A DNA stretch of 64,000 nucleotides, from contig NZ_DATEJY010000106.1 in assembly GCF_035277725.1 (NCBI RefSeq), positions 14,147 through 78,146 of the forward strand, given 5' to 3'. Shown in pieces: positions 35,705 through 44,900 of this stretch (position 1 is the first letter of the stretch; each line of letters starts with the position of its first letter). The translations under genes were made by a program, and so were the position numbers. Origin of the DNA: Dyella_B sp035277725 (GTDB taxonomy: Bacteria; Pseudomonadota; Gammaproteobacteria; Xanthomonadales; Rhodanobacteraceae). The notes under the pieces are model-generated. The model made no database searches. It was not told where the DNA came from and worked only from the letters and a program-made list of their open reading frames with translations.

Positions 35705-37498
35705 ATGCTCAGACCATCACTCTGTGGGCCATCGCGTTTTCAATCGTTCCTGATCGGCATCGCCGTGACATTGGTGGCTGCGTCCGGCTCGATACCCGTT
35801 GCAGCGCAAGTCACGTTAACGCCGAGCTTCAATAGCGTCGCCTTGCCTGCACCGCCGCCGCCACCCGGCGCGGCGCTGCCGAAAGTGAAGACGACAAGCA
35901 AACAGGTACCGACCTCATCGCTGTCGACCACGTCAAAAACGCTCACGCTCTCCCTCGCTGCCGCAGCAGTGTCCGCACCGAATGCGTTCGCTGGTGCGCC
36001 TGGTGCAAATGCCAACCAGAACACGCTCGTGCTGTACGACACGACTGGCCAATGGGGTTGGCTGGGCGAAGCCTATGCCGTGATGGCCGCCAACCTGGTC
36101 ACGCATGGCAGCAAGTACAGCATGCATGCCGCCGTGAACTACGCCGCCGGCGAGATCAACAGCTATACGGGATTGATCTACATCGGCTCGACCTATGGCG
36201 AACCCCTGCCCACCGCACTACTGGACGACGTGCTGGCGACCACCAAGCCGGTGTTGTGGATGAACGACAACATCTGGCAGTTGTCCGCACGCGCCTCGAA
36301 TTTCGCCGGGCAATACGGCTTCACGCCGATGTATTTCGACTTCTCCAACACCTTGACGGTGACTTACAAGAACGTTGCCTTGCAGCGCAATGCGCTGGCA
36401 GTGCCTTCCGGCTTGCTGCAGACGGTGATCAACGATGCCACCAAGGCGCAGGTACTCGCCATCGCTACCAACGACACCGGCGGCACCATCAATTGGGCCA
36501 CGCGCGGGGCCAACCTCACCTACATCGGCGAAATCCCGTTCGCCTACACCGGGCCAAACGATCGCTACCTTGCCGCCATCGATCTGATCGGCCAGGTATC
36601 CAATCCCGGCATGCTTGCACGCAAGCGCGCCTTGGTACGCATCGAGGACGTCGGGCCCGATGCGGATCCCACCGAGCTGCGTGCGATCGCCGATTATCTG
36701 TACAGCAAGAATGTGCCTTTCAGCGTGGCAGTGATTCCGTACTACGTGGACCCCAACGGCTACTACAACAACGGCGTGCCGCAGTTCATCCACATGTACC
36801 AATCCAAGGGCGTTGTCAGTGCACTGAAATACATGCAATCGAAGGGCGGCACCTTGATCATGCATGGCTATACGCATCAGTACTCGAACATCGACAATCC
36901 CTACAGTGGCGTCAGCGCCGATGATTTCGAGTTCTATCTCGCGCACATCGATTCCAACAACTATGTCGTGTTCGATACACCGCCTCCGGTCGATTCCATG
37001 TCGTGGGCGCAGGGACGCATCACCAGCGGCTTCCAGGAATTGAGCAAGGCGGGCCTGCTCTCGCCGACCATCTTCGAACCGCCGCACTACGCCGCGTCGG
37101 CGATCGACTATCAGGTCTTTCACACGCAGTTCGCCGCCTTGTACCAACGCGGCCTGTTCGCTTCCGGCTGGTGTCCGAACGGCGCGTGTGGAACCGGCAC
37201 GCCGGACTACACCAAGATCTACGGCCAGTTCTATCCGTATCTGGTGCGCGACATCTTCGGCACCGTAGTGATACCCGAACAGCTCGGCAACGTGGAACTG
37301 ATCGAGTTCAACAACAATCCGCCGCGCTTTCCGGCCGATATTCTCTATAGCGCCAACTGCAATACGGTGATCAAGGATGCGGTGCAGAGTTTCTTCTTCC
37401 ATCCGTACTTGAACATCAGCTACCTCCAGCAGATTGTGCAAGGTCTGCAGGCGATGGGTTACACCTTCGTGCCCGCAAGCGTGGTCAAGCAGGGCTGA
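35705..37498 (+). CDS. Secreted DUF2334 polysaccharide-deacetylase-like protein
   Basis: A 597-residue exported protein with a signal peptide (about residues 1-35) and a proline/alanine/threonine-rich linker (about 45-100). A first domain (about 105-290) resembles a flavodoxin/glutamine-amidotransferase-like fold (NTLVLYDTTGQWGWLGEAYAVMAANLV). The NodB-type DUF2334 domain follows: ALVRIEDVGPDAD (about 311-323) has the metal-binding acidic pair, LIMHGYTHQY (about 385-394) the H-x-x-x-H motif, and IFEPPHY the third conserved loop. It is predicted to be a metal-dependent de-N-acetylase acting on the polysaccharide made by the divergent wecB-nfrBA operon; that pairing is inference from position. 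AGGAG precedes the ATG. Confidence 0.82.
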   Translation: MLRPSLCGPSRFQSFLIGIAVTLVAASGSIPVAAQVTLTPSFNSVALPAPPPPPGAALPKVKTTSKQVPTSSLSTTSKTLTLSLAAAAVSAPNAFAGAPGANANQNTLVLYDTTGQWGWLGEAYAVMAANLVTHGSKYSMHAAVNYAAGEINSYTGLIYIGSTYGEPLPTALLDDVLATTKPVLWMNDNIWQLSARASNFAGQYGFTPMYFDFSNTLTVTYKNVALQRNALAVPSGLLQTVINDATKAQVLAIATNDTGGTINWATRGANLTYIGEIPFAYTGPNDRYLAAIDLIGQVSNPGMLARKRALVRIEDVGPDADPTELRAIADYLYSKNVPFSVAVIPYYVDPNGYYNNGVPQFIHMYQSKGVVSALKYMQSKGGTLIMHGYTHQYSNIDNPYSGVSADDFEFYLAHIDSNNYVVFDTPPPVDSMSWAQGRITSGFQELSKAGLLSPTIFEPPHYAASAIDYQVFHTQFAALYQRGLFASGWCPNGACGTGTPDYTKIYGQFYPYLVRDIFGTVVIPEQLGNVELIEFNNNPPRFPADILYSANCNTVIKDAVQSFFFHPYLNISYLQQIVQGLQAMGYTFVPASVVKQG

Positions 37499-37539
37499 CG
37501 GTTCATCGCCGGCGGCCACCCTGCAGACCCCGGCATGAA

Positions 37540-37569
37540 GAGCCCCTTTCCCTTCGGGGGAAGGGGCTC
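37540..37569 (+). terminator. Hairpin terminator after the DUF2334 gene
   Basis: A strong GC stem (GAGCCCCTT at 37540-37548 pairing with AAGGGGCTC at 37561-37569, extended inward by CCC/GGG), 41 bases after the stop. It lacks a U-tract, and a REP pair follows at once. Confidence 0.65.
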
Positions 37570-37572
37570 CCT

Positions 37573-37638
37573 GTAGGCTGGGATGACCATCCCAGCACCA
37601 CCATGCTTGGTCATGCTGGGATTGGCATCCCAGCCCAC
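37573..37638. repeat. REP-type palindrome pair, A subfamily (GTAGGCTGGGAT)
   Basis: GTAGGCTGGGATGACCATCC at the left; ATGCTGGGATTGGCATCCC then AGCCCAC at the right. It carries the C/A stem variant in place of the T/G variant of the G subfamily. It lies between convergent stops. Confidence 0.85.
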
Positions 37639-37643
37639 GGTGA

Positions 37644-38666
37644 TCAGAACGTCTGCTGCTGCGGATACTCCGCCGTGAAATCGTTATCCCACAGGAAGTT
37701 GGTAAACGACACCGTTACCGAGATATCCAGGCCTTCCACGAAATGCCAGCAACCCACCGGCAGGAACAGCACTTCGCCCGGATTCAACGTGCACGACAGC
37801 ACCTGCACGCCTGCCATGCGCGGATAGCGGTGCAGATCGATGTTGCGGCCATCCACGTGGGTGAAGCAGTGTTCGTGGTTGTAGACGTGCGCAATCTCGC
37901 AAGCCGGCATCAGCAGGATGCGCTTGCGGCCGAGCACCTGCGCCATGAAGTTGTTGGTGAGGTCGTGATGGAACGGCGTGATCGTGCCGGGCGGCCCGAA
38001 CCATAGAAAACCTTGCGTTGATCCGCTGCCGTCCAGGTACTCGGGAATCTGCACGATGTCCTGCCACAATACATCGAGCGCCGCGCGATTCTTGCCCTCG
38101 TTGTAGGCGGTCATGTAGAAGTCGTTGCTGCGTTCGGCGTGGCGCACCATCTCGACGTAATCGCCAAACAGCATCGTCTTGCGGTGTGCGGTCTTGCGCA
38201 GTTCGTATTGCGCATCCGCATCGCGGCCGAACTGGATTTCCACTTCGCGCTCGCCGCAGCGTTGCTTGAAATAGTCAAGATTCCACTTCGCCATCGCGGG
38301 CCAGTCGTCCATCATGCCGGTGATGATCACCGGACGGCCGGCGCTGTAGTACGCATCAAGGAATTCCTCGCGCGACAGCTTGTGCCGGCGCGGCACTTCC
38401 GTAGCGCGCAGACGATTCATGTGACGCTGCGTTTCCAGCACCCAATCATGTTTCGCCAGGCGATTGCGCAGACGTTGCGCGCCGGCGATGTAGGGGCTGG
38501 TCATGGCCTGTTGGATTTCCTGCACGGCTTCGTCGTGCGCAATGCCGGCATGCAGCATCTGTTCGTAGATGCTTTGCGGTGGACCATCCAGCAACAGGTT
38601 TTCGGCTATCCACCGGCGCCACTCGTTATCGACGTGGACCACCGGCCTCAACTCGACGTTCGCCAT
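37644..38666 (-). CDS. Cupin-like (JmjC-type) Fe(II)/2-oxoglutarate-dependent dioxygenase family protein
   Basis: A 340-residue cytoplasmic protein of the cupin_8/JmjC group. The C-terminal half contains TPFHHDLTNNFMAQVLGRKRI (His-x-Asp iron site, about residues 232-252) and GEVLFLPVGCWHFVEGL with the distal His (about 312). These together make the usual HxD...H iron triad. The N-terminal third (about 1-110) is helical and unassigned. Family members hydroxylate proteins or small molecules; the substrate here is not known. It is transcribed alone, towards the REP and terminator. Confidence 0.85.
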   Translation of the reverse strand: MANVELRPVVHVDNEWRRWIAENLLLDGPPQSIYEQMLHAGIAHDEAVQEIQQAMTSPYIAGAQRLRNRLAKHDWVLETQRHMNRLRATEVPRRHKLSREEFLDAYYSAGRPVIITGMMDDWPAMAKWNLDYFKQRCGEREVEIQFGRDADAQYELRKTAHRKTMLFGDYVEMVRHAERSNDFYMTAYNEGKNRAALDVLWQDIVQIPEYLDGSGSTQGFLWFGPPGTITPFHHDLTNNFMAQVLGRKRILLMPACEIAHVYNHEHCFTHVDGRNIDLHRYPRMAGVQVLSCTLNPGEVLFLPVGCWHFVEGLDISVTVSFTNFLWDNDFTAEYPQQQTF

Positions 38667-38841
38667 GACATCCCCTCACGCGTTACGTGGCAGCGGCCAT
38701 TGGAAAGCGAGCCTAGCGCAGGCCCGCCTGCAGCAATGCGATTGTGTCGACGAAATGACAACGATGTCTAGCCCTTTTGACGCCCGGTCGACCCGATAGG
38801 TGGAACATGGCGCAGGTCCATTCCCAGCCAGGAGCATCGCC

Positions 38842-39333
38842 ATGCCCGAACAACGCACCCTGCGCGCGGCTGAAGAGGATCGGCGCGAAGGCAAATCACC
38901 CAGCACGCAAGCCGGCGAATTCGTGAAAGAGGAAATCGAGCACGTCCGCGAAGGCAGGCATGGCGTGCGCTCGACCAAGCAGGCCATCGCCATCGGCTTG
39001 TCCAAGGCCCGCCGCGCCGGTGTCGAGTTGCCGGCGCCCAAGAAGAACGTCAGCAAGCGCGTGCAGAAAAAGGCCGAGCAGGATCTGGAGGCCGGCGCGA
39101 GCCACCGCCGGAAATCGCCACGCCGCGCACGCGCGACCGAAAATGCCTTGAAGCGCGAAAGCCGGGAGCCGGTGTCGAAGAGCGCGCTGTCGAAACAAGC
39201 GAAGAAGGCGGCGGCAAAGCGCAGCAGCGGCGCACGTTCGGCTGCCGCCAAAAAAACGGCGCGCACCAAAGGCGCGAGCAAGCGGTCAGCCGCGGCAAAG
39301 AAAGCCGCCCGGACCAGAGCGCGAAAAACCTAG
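38842..39333 (+). CDS. DUF6496 protein with histone H1-like basic tail
   Basis: A 163-residue protein in two parts. The N-terminal part (about 1-65; EDRREGKSPSTQAGEFVKEEIEHVREGRHG then RSTKQAIAIGLSKARRAGV) matches the conserved block of DUF6496 proteins. The tail (about 70-163) is Lys/Arg/Ala-rich with repeated AAKK and RSAAAKKAART units, like eukaryotic H1 or bacterial histone-like tails. DNA or RNA compaction is likely, but unproven. AGGAG lies 8 bases before the ATG. It stands alone between divergent and convergent neighbours. Confidence 0.75.
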   Translation: MPEQRTLRAAEEDRREGKSPSTQAGEFVKEEIEHVREGRHGVRSTKQAIAIGLSKARRAGVELPAPKKNVSKRVQKKAEQDLEAGASHRRKSPRRARATENALKRESREPVSKSALSKQAKKAAAKRSSGARSAAAKKTARTKGASKRSAAAKKAARTRARKT

Positions 39334-39362
39334 TCCCGCCACCACCGCAAACATCCGGAACC

Positions 39363-39394
39363 GTTGGGGTTCGCGTTCGCTCACCTCAACCTAC
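39363..39394. repeat. Half REP unit, G subfamily
   Basis: GTTGGGGTTCGCGTTCGC then the inverted tail TCAACCTAC; only one arm of the usual pair remains. It lies between the DUF6496 gene and the phosphoglucomutase stop. Confidence 0.6.
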
Positions 39395-39406
39395 ACGTGA
39401 AATGCG

Positions 39407-41056
39407 TTAATCAGCCAGCGCGGCATCCACGATGCCTTGCGCCTCGCGCAAAATCGCCTTGAGGTGTTCCTCGCTGCGGAAGCTCTCGCCGTAGATCTTG
39501 TAGATCTCCTCGGTACCGGACGGGCGTGCCGCGAACCAGCCGCTTTCCGACATCACCTTGATGCCGCCGATCGGCGCGTTGTTGCCGGGGGCGCGGTCGA
39601 GCACGTCGGTGATCTTTTCGCCGGCAAGCTCCTTGCTCTGCAATTGCTCCGGCGAGAGCTTGGCGAGCCGGGCCTTCTGCTGCGCGTTGGCGGCGGCGTC
39701 GACGCGGCTGGAATACGGCTTGCCCAGTGCTTCGGTGAGATCGACATACAACTCGCCGGGGTCCTTGCCCATGCGCGCGGTCATTTCCGCGGCGAGCAGC
39801 GAGGGGACGATGCCATCCTTGTCAGTGGTCCATACCTTGCCGTCATGACGCAGCATGGACGCGCCCGCGCTTTCCTCGCAGCCGAAACCGAGTACGCCAT
39901 TGAACAGGCCGTCGGCGAACCATTTGAAGCCGACCGGTACTTCATAAAGCCGACGGCCCAGGCGCTCCGTCACGCGGTCGATCAGCGAGCTGCTCACGAC
40001 CGTCTTGCCGACGCTGGCCTTGTCGGTCCATTGCGGGCGATGGCGGAACAGGTAATCCACCATCACCGACAGGTAGTGATTCGACGGCATCAAACCCGCG
40101 CTGCGCGCAACGACGCCGTGGCGGTCATGATCGGTATCGCAGCCAAACGCTACGTCGTAGCGATCCTTCAAGCCGATCAGGCGCTGCATGGCGTACTGCG
40201 AGGAGGGATCCATGCGGATCTTGCCGTCCCAATCCACCGTCATGAAGCGGAAGGTGGGGTCGACCGTGTCGCTGACGATGGTGAGGTCAATGCCATAGCG
40301 CTGCGCGATCGGCTGCCAGTAGTGCACGCCTGCGCCGCCCAGCGGATCGACCGCCATGCGCACGCCGGCATGGCGGATCACGTCGAAGTCGATGATGTTT
40401 TTCAGGTCATCGACATAGTGGCCAAGATAATCGTATTCCTGCACCAGGCTGGAACGCCGCGCCGTGGGGTAGCCGATGCGCTTGACGCCATCCAGGCGGC
40501 TTTCGAGCAAGGCGTTGGCGCGCTGCTGGATCCAGCTGGTGACGTCGGTATCGGCCGGGCCGCCGTTGGGCGGGTTGTACTTGAAGCCGCCGTCGGCGGG
40601 CGGATTGTGCGACGGCGTGACCACGATGCCGTCGGCCAGCCCATCCACGCGCTGGCGGTTGTAGGTGAGGATGGCGTGCGACACCGCGGGCGTCGGCGTG
40701 AATTCGCCGCCAGCGGAAATCGCCACGGCCACATCGTTGGCGACCAGCACTTCGACCGCGCTCTGGAACGCCGGCTGGGACAGCGCGTGCGTGTCGATGC
40801 CGATATACAGCGGGCCGGTAATGTTCTTCTGGCGGCGGTAATCGCAGATGGCCTGGGTGATGGCCAGTACGTGCCATTCGTTGAAGCTGCGGTCGAGCGA
40901 AGAGCCACGGTGGCCGGAAGTGCCGAAGCTCACGCGCTGAGTGGGTTCGGAGGGATCGGGGCGCAGCGCCGTATAGGCGTCCAGCAGCTTGGTTACGTCT
41001 ACCAGCATGGATTCCGGGGCGGGTTTTCCGGCAAGCGCGTCGATGTTGGGGCTCAC
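39407..41056 (-). CDS. pgm: Phosphoglucomutase, alpha-D-glucose-phosphate-specific
   Basis: A 549-residue enzyme interconverting glucose 6-phosphate and glucose 1-phosphate, close to E. coli Pgm (546). RVSFGTSGHRGSSLDRSFNE near residue 45 and the active-site serine loop GIVVTPSHNPPADGGFKYNPPNGGPAD (about 150) are diagnostic. FGCDTDHDRHGVV is the metal-binding loop, and the C-terminal SGWFAARPSGTEEIYKIY binds phosphate. I chose GTG at 41056, with GAGGAA nine bases upstream. The ATG further out (41083) has less support, and more distant codons fall in an intergenic repeat. Product glucose 1-phosphate feeds UDP-glucose, the donor for the glucan synthase encoded upstream. Confidence 0.95.
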   Translation of the reverse strand: MSPNIDALAGKPAPESMLVDVTKLLDAYTALRPDPSEPTQRVSFGTSGHRGSSLDRSFNEWHVLAITQAICDYRRQKNITGPLYIGIDTHALSQPAFQSAVEVLVANDVAVAISAGGEFTPTPAVSHAILTYNRQRVDGLADGIVVTPSHNPPADGGFKYNPPNGGPADTDVTSWIQQRANALLESRLDGVKRIGYPTARRSSLVQEYDYLGHYVDDLKNIIDFDVIRHAGVRMAVDPLGGAGVHYWQPIAQRYGIDLTIVSDTVDPTFRFMTVDWDGKIRMDPSSQYAMQRLIGLKDRYDVAFGCDTDHDRHGVVARSAGLMPSNHYLSVMVDYLFRHRPQWTDKASVGKTVVSSSLIDRVTERLGRRLYEVPVGFKWFADGLFNGVLGFGCEESAGASMLRHDGKVWTTDKDGIVPSLLAAEMTARMGKDPGELYVDLTEALGKPYSSRVDAAANAQQKARLAKLSPEQLQSKELAGEKITDVLDRAPGNNAPIGGIKVMSESGWFAARPSGTEEIYKIYGESFRSEEHLKAILREAQGIVDAALAD

Positions 41057-41085
41057 GTGTCTAGGTTCCTCGTCGAATGGCATCC

Positions 41086-41210
41086 ACTCCCTTCCCTGCT
41101 TGCAGGGGAGGGTTGGGGTGGGGTTGCATAGGCTTGCGGCACAGTTTGAATTCACCGCGAGATTCGCTTCACCCCGCCCCAGCCCTCCCCTACTACACGT
41201 AGGGGAGGGA
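41086..41210. repeat. Inverted pair of CTCCCC/GGGGAGGG intergenic repeats
   Basis: The left copy at 41086-41123 (CTTCCCTGCTTGCAGGGGAG then GGTTGGGGTGGGG) and the right copy at 41171-41210 (ACCCCGCCCCAGCCCTCCCC then TACTACACGTAGGGGAGGG) form a 125-base inverted pair between pgm and the HAD gene. This is the same family as the inner layer of the 15622-16053 element. Confidence 0.75.
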
Positions 41211-41287
41211 GCAAATCAGGCAGCGGCAAATTATCGGTGACGAAGCATCAATCCTTCGTCTGCGCCGCGTTAGCGGTCGCGGTCCAT

Positions 41288-41971
41288 TCAGGCCGCGGCT
41301 GCCCCCACCAACTCGGCCGCCAGCGCTGGCAGCTCGCTGATGGAGCCGATGATGTAGTCCGGCGCGGGATCGAGCTCGTCCAGGTTCGCGATGGAGGCGT
41401 AGTGGCCCTGGCGCACGAACACGGTGGTAAGGCGCTCGCCGAGCTTGCGCTTCATCTTGGTCAGGAGGTTAGGCTTGTCGTCCGTCATCACGTAATGCGC
41501 GGCGGGATAGCGCGCCAGCATTTCGTCCAGCGCCAGTTCCTTGTGCACGAAGATCAACACCTCGCCGCGCACCGCCCCGCGGATGCCGGCGCGCTCGATC
41601 TTGTGCGGCTGGAACACGACGTCGCCATCGGAAAGAATCGCCGCGCGTCCCAGCTGGTTGAGCTGGTCGATGGTTTCCAGCGCACCGGGATACAGCCGCT
41701 GCTCGAACGGGTAATCGAGTATCCAGTACGACAGAGTAAAAATGCCCGGGCGCGTGTCGTTTTCCAGGCGGAAGTGCTGCAATGCCCCGAGGTAATCGAC
41801 GTAGCCGAGCGAATCGCGCAGTTGTTCGTAGATCGCCCAGTAGCGATCACATTCCGCCTGACCGAATTCACGTGTGAGATGCGCGCGCAGGTCGGCGCCG
41901 AAGCGGTCGTTGTCGAGCAAGGTGTTGTCGACATCCAGCAAAAATACGTGCGAAGCGTTGGCTTGGTTCAC
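41288..41971 (-). CDS. HAD-superfamily hydrolase
   Basis: A 227-residue haloacid-dehalogenase-like phosphatase. Motif I is FLLDVDNTLLDND (nucleophile Asp at about residue 13), motif II is AAILSDGDVVF, and VMTDDKPNLL serves as the motif IV acidic pair. The large helical cap lies between motifs I and II (about 25-100). It starts at GTG 41971, overlapping the stop of the glucan synthase by 4 bases, so it is translationally coupled to it. The substrate is unknown; coupling suggests a sugar phosphate or a modifier of glucan synthesis, which is inference. Confidence 0.82.
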   Translation of the reverse strand: MNQANASHVFLLDVDNTLLDNDRFGADLRAHLTREFGQAECDRYWAIYEQLRDSLGYVDYLGALQHFRLENDTRPGIFTLSYWILDYPFEQRLYPGALETIDQLNQLGRAAILSDGDVVFQPHKIERAGIRGAVRGEVLIFVHKELALDEMLARYPAAHYVMTDDKPNLLTKMKRKLGERLTTVFVRQGHYASIANLDELDPAPDYIIGSISELPALAAELVGAAAA

Positions 41972-44900
41972 AAATAGACGTCCACTTGGTGCTCGCCGCC
42001 ATCATCGATCAACGTCAACCGGTCGCCTTCGACCGGCTTGCCGTTGAACAGGATGCGGCGCGGTTCTGCCCTGCCCTGCGCCGCGTGCACCACGATCTGG
42101 TAGTCGGTCTCGCGGTGCCGGTAGCTCAGGCGATAGTCCGGCCAGTCTGGCGGAAGCACGGGGTCGATGTACAGGCTTTCCCCCTCCACGCGCAGGCCCA
42201 GCAGGGATTCCACGATCAGGCGGTACATCCAGCCGGCCGAGCCGGTATACCAGGTCCAGCCGCCGCGGCCGTCGTGCACGCCGCCGTAATACACGTCGGC
42301 GGCAACCACATAGGGTTCCACCTTGTACACGTCGATGCGCTCGCCGCTGCCGTGGCTGATCGGGCTGATCATGTGCAGCATGTCCCACGCGCGGCGCGCA
42401 TCGCCCATGGCGGCAAAAGCCATCGTCGCCCAGATCGCCGCATGCGTGTACTGGCCGCCGTTTTCACGCACGCCGGGCACATAGCCCTTGATGTAGCCGG
42501 GGTCGAGCGGCGAACGATCGAACGGTGGATCGAGCAACTGGATAATGCCGGCATCGCGCTTCACCAGATGCTTGTCCAGCGATTCCAGCGCCTGCCGGCG
42601 GCGCTCCATCGGCGCGGCGCCCGACAGCACCGACCAGCTCTGCGCGATGGAATCGATGCGGCATTCCTCGTTCTGCTTGGAACCCAGCGGCGTGCCATCG
42701 TCGAAATACGCGCGACGGTACCACTCGCCATCCCATGCGTGTTCGTTGAGTGCATCGGCCAGCTTGCGCGCTTCTTCTTCGCAGCGCCTGGCATAGGCTT
42801 CGTCGTCGTGACGCCGCGCGGTTTCGGCGAACGACGTCAGCACCTGGTACATGAAAAAGCCCAGCCACACGCTTTCGCCGGTGCCCTTCTCGCCGACCTT
42901 GTTCATGCCGTCGTTCCAGTCGCCAGTGCCGATCAAGGGCAAACCATGCGGGCCGCGCGCCTTGATGCCGCGTTCGATCGCCTGCACGCAGTGCTCGTAC
43001 AGCGTGGCGCTCTGCTGCGAACGCAGCGGCAGGTCGTAATAGGATTCCTCCTCCGGCCGCACCGGGCGGCCTTCGATAAAGCCGATCCGCTCATCCATCA
43101 CGCCGGTGTCGTGCGTGGTGTGTACGTAGCGGCTCACCGCCAGCGGCAACCAGAGGTAATCATCCGAGCAATGCGTACGCACGCCGCGGTCGGAAGGTGG
43201 GTGCCACCAGTGCTGCACGTCGCCTTCCACGAACTGGTGCGCGGCGCACAGCAACAGGTGCTGCCGTGCGCTGTAGCCGCTGGCGTGCACCATCGCCATG
43301 GAATCCTGCAGCTGGTCGCGAAAACCGAATGCGCCGCCGGATTGGTAATAGCCGCTGCGCCCCCAGAAACGCGCGGCAATCACTTGATACATCAGCCAGC
43401 CGTTGGCGAGCGCGTTCACGGCCACATCCGGCGTTTTCACTTGCACGCGGCCCAGCGTCCAGCGCCAATGCATGCGTACTTCTTCCAGTGCCGACATCGC
43501 CGCATTCGAACCGCGATGGCGATGCGCCAGATCGCTCGCACTCTTGGCATCGTGCGCGGCGCCGAGCCGGAAGATCACCTCGCGCGTTTCATCCTTGCCC
43601 AGTTCGAACGGCACCTGGATCGCCGCACACGGATCAAGGCCGGCGCCGATACGTCCGGACAAACCAACGCGGCTCATCGCCGATGGCGCGCGCGGATGTC
43701 CATTGCGGCCCATGAATTCCATGCGATCGCAGGTCACGCTGCGCGTGAAGGCGTCGGTGTCGAAGAACGCCACGCGGCCTGGAAACTCGGTGTTGTATGC
43801 ATTGCGCGCAAGCAAGGCGCCGGTGACGGGATCGGACTCGGAGACGGTGTGCATGGCGTATTTGTTGCGCATATCGCCCAGCACCCATTCCACGTAGCCC
43901 GTGGCGGACAAGCGCCGTGTGCGGCCTGAAAGGTTGTGCACGCGCAGCACCCAGAACTTCACCGACGCATGCAGGGCCACGTACATCCACAGCTCGGTAT
44001 GGATGCCATCCTCGACGTGTTCGAACACCGAATAACCAAAACCATGCCGCGTGACGTACGCACCCTTGCCACGGTGCGGCAGCGGCGTGGGTGACCAATA
44101 GCGGCCGGTTTCCTCGTCGCGCACGTACAGCGCTTCACCGCAGCTGTCGCTGACCGGGTCGTTGTGCCAGGGCGTCAGGCGATATTCGTGCGAGTTTTCG
44201 GCCCAGGTATAGGCACTCCCTGCCTCGGACACCACGCAACCGAAATCGGGATTGGCCAGCACGTTGGCCCAAGGCGCCGGCGTGTGCCGCCCCGGACGCT
44301 GGATGATGACGTACTCGCTGAGATCGGGCGAAAAGCCACCATAACGGTTGCTCAACTGCAGCGTGTCGAACAGCGCTTGCGTGCTGTCTTCGATCGCCCC
44401 TGGTTCCGCGCCGCCCGGCCTGCTGACCACCAGCGCCGGCAATTGCGACTCCACGCGCCGGCGCTCGATCTGCTCGACCAGCGTACCGCGGCTGTCGTGG
44501 AGCACGATGCGCGCCACGGATTGCACCAGTACGCGATCTTCCACTGACAACTGCTGCGAAGGACGCAAAAAAATGCCGCCCGGACGATCGATCAGGCTCG
44601 CTTCCACGCTGGAGGCGATCAGCCCCAGGATCAGATCCTGCAATTCCTGCCGATAGCCGGCCTGGTCTTCGTTCCAGATCACCAGATCCACCGTCAGGCC
44701 CTTCATGCGCCAATACGCATGCGCCTGCACCAGCTGGCGCACCAGTTCGATATTGGCGATATCACCAATGCGCAACAACACGATCGGCAGATCGCCGGAA
44801 ATCGCCTGCCCCCACAAGCCCGATTGCCCGCGCCGGTTGGCCAGCAGCACGCTCGTCTCGGCACGCAACAAGGTATTGGCGTACAGGATGGATGCGGCCA

